A stretch of DNA of 27,498 bases from an uncultured Clostridia bacterium (GTDB lineage Bacteria; Bacillota; Clostridia; Christensenellales; Borkfalkiaceae), in the NCBI GenBank assembly GCA_934247225.1, contig CAKQJE010000028.1, positions 1 to 27,498 on the forward strand. The letters run 5' to 3'. The notes under the pieces are model-generated. The model did no database searches. It was not told where the DNA came from and saw only the letters and a list, made by a program, of their open reading frames with translations. Shown here in pieces: positions 26,068 to 27,498 of the stretch. A program made the translations under genes and the position numbers. How positions within the stretch are numbered: position 1 is the first letter of the stretch; each line of letters opens with the position of its first letter.

Positions 26068-27405
26068 ATGGCATTTGATAAAGATTTTGCGTGGGGCGTC
26101 GCATGTTCCGCGTATCAGATAGAAGGAGCGGAAAATGAAGGCGGCAGAGGCGAGAGTATTTGGGACAGTAAGTTTACGAAAGGAAAAGTTCTCGGTGATA
26201 TGGACGGGAGCATTGCCTGCGACCATTATCATAGATACGAAGAGGACGTCGAGCTTTTAAAAAAGCTCGGCATTAAAAATTACCGCTTTTCGATAAGTTG
26301 GACTCGTTTTTTTTCGAGCGGTGCAGGCGAGGTCAATTCACTCGGTATTGAGTTCTATAAAAACCTCGTTAATCGACTTATAGAGGCACATATCACGCCT
26401 TGGGTCACGCTTTTTCACTGGGATTTGCCGCGTAGCCTTTACGAAAAGGGCGGGTATCTGAACAGGGAAATAAGCGATTGGTTTGCGGGGTATGCCGCAA
26501 AAGTCGTTGAAATTTTCGGCGATAAGGTAACTAATTACATTATTATGAACGAGCCTCAGTGTATTGTGGAAGAAGGACACTTTATGGGTACGCAGGCGCC
26601 GTTCTTGAAACTTTCCAGGAAAGAAACTTTCACGGTTGCCCACAATCTTCTTTTGTGTATGGGCAAAGCCGAAAAAGCGATGAGAAAAACAGCGAAACAT
26701 AAACTGAATATCGGTATAGCCCCGTGCTTTACTCCGATGATGCCGATGAAAGAAGAGGACGCCGAACTTGCTCTTAATTACAATTTTTCGCCGAGCGGAG
26801 ATTTTTGGGACGGATGTTATTTTACCGACGCTATAATAAAAGGCGAGTTTACGAAAGAGTATAAAGAGTGGTTTAAAAAATACGATTATTACCCGTCCGA
26901 AAGCGATATGAAGATTATAAAGAGCGATCTCGATTTCTTCTGCGCTAATTTATACAGAGGGTTTTATATTGAAAATACCGCAGACGGAATAAAAAGAAAG
27001 CCGATTGCGCCTACGGACGATTTTTCCGCTACGGAATGGGCGGTTACCCCCGAAGCGATGAAATATCTTGTAGAATATTATTACGACAGATACAAGTTGC
27101 CGATAATTTTGTCGGAAAACGGCGTTGCGCTTTCCGAATGGAAAACCTTAAACGGTGACATCCCCGACGATATGCGTATAGACTATATGAAAAGGCATAT
27201 TCTCGAAATGAAAAAGTCGGCTGAAAAATATCCTGTAAAGGGTTATTTCTATTGGTCGTTTACGGATAATTTCGAGTGGGCGTTGGGTTATTCGAAGCGT
27301 TTCGGGCTTGTTTATATAGATTATAATACGTTGGAGCGTATTCCTAAAAAGAGCGCGTTTTGGTATAAAAAAGTTATCGAGACGAACGGGGATAATCTCG
27401 ATTAA
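26068..27405 (+). CDS. GH1 family beta-glucosidase
   Basis: This 445-residue cytoplasmic TIM-barrel retaining glycosidase has the usual length. The N-terminal signature FAWGVACSAYQIEGA is present, with E162 as acid/base in MNEP and E350 as nucleophile in LSENG. Near the end, NFEWALGYSKRFG keeps the Glu that recognises unphosphorylated sugar, unlike 6-phospho-beta-glucosidases. That fits an ABC-imported, non-phosphorylated substrate. AAGGAG lies 9 nt upstream, and the gap to the preceding gene is 6 nt. Beta-glucosidase, beta-galactosidase or beta-fucosidase activity is possible within GH1. It is the last gene of the operon visible here. Confidence 0.94.
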   Translation: MAFDKDFAWGVACSAYQIEGAENEGGRGESIWDSKFTKGKVLGDMDGSIACDHYHRYEEDVELLKKLGIKNYRFSISWTRFFSSGAGEVNSLGIEFYKNLVNRLIEAHITPWVTLFHWDLPRSLYEKGGYLNREISDWFAGYAAKVVEIFGDKVTNYIIMNEPQCIVEEGHFMGTQAPFLKLSRKETFTVAHNLLLCMGKAEKAMRKTAKHKLNIGIAPCFTPMMPMKEEDAELALNYNFSPSGDFWDGCYFTDAIIKGEFTKEYKEWFKKYDYYPSESDMKIIKSDLDFFCANLYRGFYIENTADGIKRKPIAPTDDFSATEWAVTPEAMKYLVEYYYDRYKLPIILSENGVALSEWKTLNGDIPDDMRIDYMKRHILEMKKSAEKYPVKGYFYWSFTDNFEWALGYSKRFGLVYIDYNTLERIPKKSAFWYKKVIETNGDNLD

Positions 27406-27425
27406 ACGAAAGAGGAGATTTTGGA

Positions 27426-27437
27426 ATGTTATCATAA
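27426..27437 (+). other. Aborted short reading frame after the GH1 gene
   Basis: A good GAGGAG site (27413-27418) is followed 8 nt later by ATG, but the frame reads only Met-Leu-Ser and then two stops, TAA and TAG. It could be a remnant of a lost next gene, a leader peptide, or chance. A new promoter follows it. Confidence 0.3.
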
Positions 27438-27445
27438 TAGTACAG

Positions 27446-27474
27446 TTGAAAAACCCTCGAAAATATAGTACAAT
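27446..27474 (+). promoter_or_regulatory. Predicted sigma-A promoter of the next transcription unit
   Basis: TTGAAA (27446-27451) and TACAAT (27469-27474) are separated by exactly 17 nt. Transcription would start near 27481. The 7-mer ATAGTAC occurs twice (27437-27443 and 27465-27471), the second copy overlapping the -10, which could be an operator. A CCTCG/CGAGG inverted pair (27455-27459 and 27480-27484) also flanks the -10. Confidence 0.6.
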
Positions 27475-27492
27475 AAAAGCGAGGATAAAAAA

Positions 27493-27498
27493 ATGAAG
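27493..27498 (+). CDS. Start of a truncated gene at the right edge
   Basis: An ATG AAG at the very end of the window follows GAGG (27481-27484) with a spacing of 8 nt and lies downstream of a good promoter. Only two codons are visible. The product cannot be identified; an exported protein would often begin Met-Lys, but that is not evidence. Confidence 0.4.

Noticed and set aside
26068..27405. 6-phospho-beta-glucosidase
   Set aside because: The NFEWALGY segment keeps the residue for unphosphorylated sugars, and there is no PTS gene nearby.

Overview
The window looks like a glycan-utilisation locus from a low-to-moderate GC Gram-positive gut-type bacterium, probably an uncultured member of the Clostridia. 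The reasons are purine-rich Shine-Dalgarno sites (GGAGG, AAGGAG), several Gram-positive-style lipoprotein signals, an ABC sugar importer encoded without its own ATPase, no outer-membrane SusCD-type genes, and very large repetitive exported proteins. The assignment is inferred from gene style only. No rRNA, tRNA, insertion sequence, CRISPR array or phage gene was recognised.

Layout. An AraC-family regulator (93-1061, minus) is divergent from one long plus-strand run of twelve genes (1227-27405) with gaps of only 3 to 68 nt, which looks like a single operon of about 26 kb. In order the run encodes: a giant secreted protein with a cysteine phosphatase domain and four repeated modules; a sugar-binding lipoprotein; two ABC permeases; a secreted Ig-like protein; a DUF4838 lipoprotein; a Big_2/beta-helix-like lipoprotein; a GH127-type beta-L-arabinofuranosidase; a Cys-rich lipoprotein carrying two more of the repeated modules; a GH95-type alpha-L-fucosidase/galactosidase; an alpha/beta-hydrolase esterase; and a GH1 beta-glucosidase. 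A new transcription unit appears to begin at the right edge (promoter 27446-27474, start codon 27493). The first 92 bases hold only a minus-strand reading-frame fragment.

How it may work. Five exported non-transporter proteins take up about 15.5 kb, more than half of the window. They probably capture or process a plant or host glycan at the cell surface. The importer takes up oligosaccharides, and four enzymes without signal peptides (GH127, GH95, esterase, GH1) dismantle them in the cytoplasm. The enzyme set points to a glycan carrying beta-L-arabinofuranose, alpha-L-fucose or alpha-L-galactose, ester groups and beta-linked hexose, such as decorated plant wall material; the actual substrate is not determined by sequence.

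The most unusual element is a composite repeat: a roughly 90-residue beta-sandwich-like segment followed by a roughly 190-residue GLUG/beta-helix-like segment. It occurs four times in the phosphatase protein and twice in the Cys-rich lipoprotein, with a divergent copy of the second half in the Big_2 lipoprotein. Copies 16 kb apart share runs of identical nucleotides. Other notable features are a 17-bp hairpin between the binding-protein and permease genes, a 14-bp hairpin that decides the GH95 start, and absence of Shine-Dalgarno sites before three genes for non-exported products.
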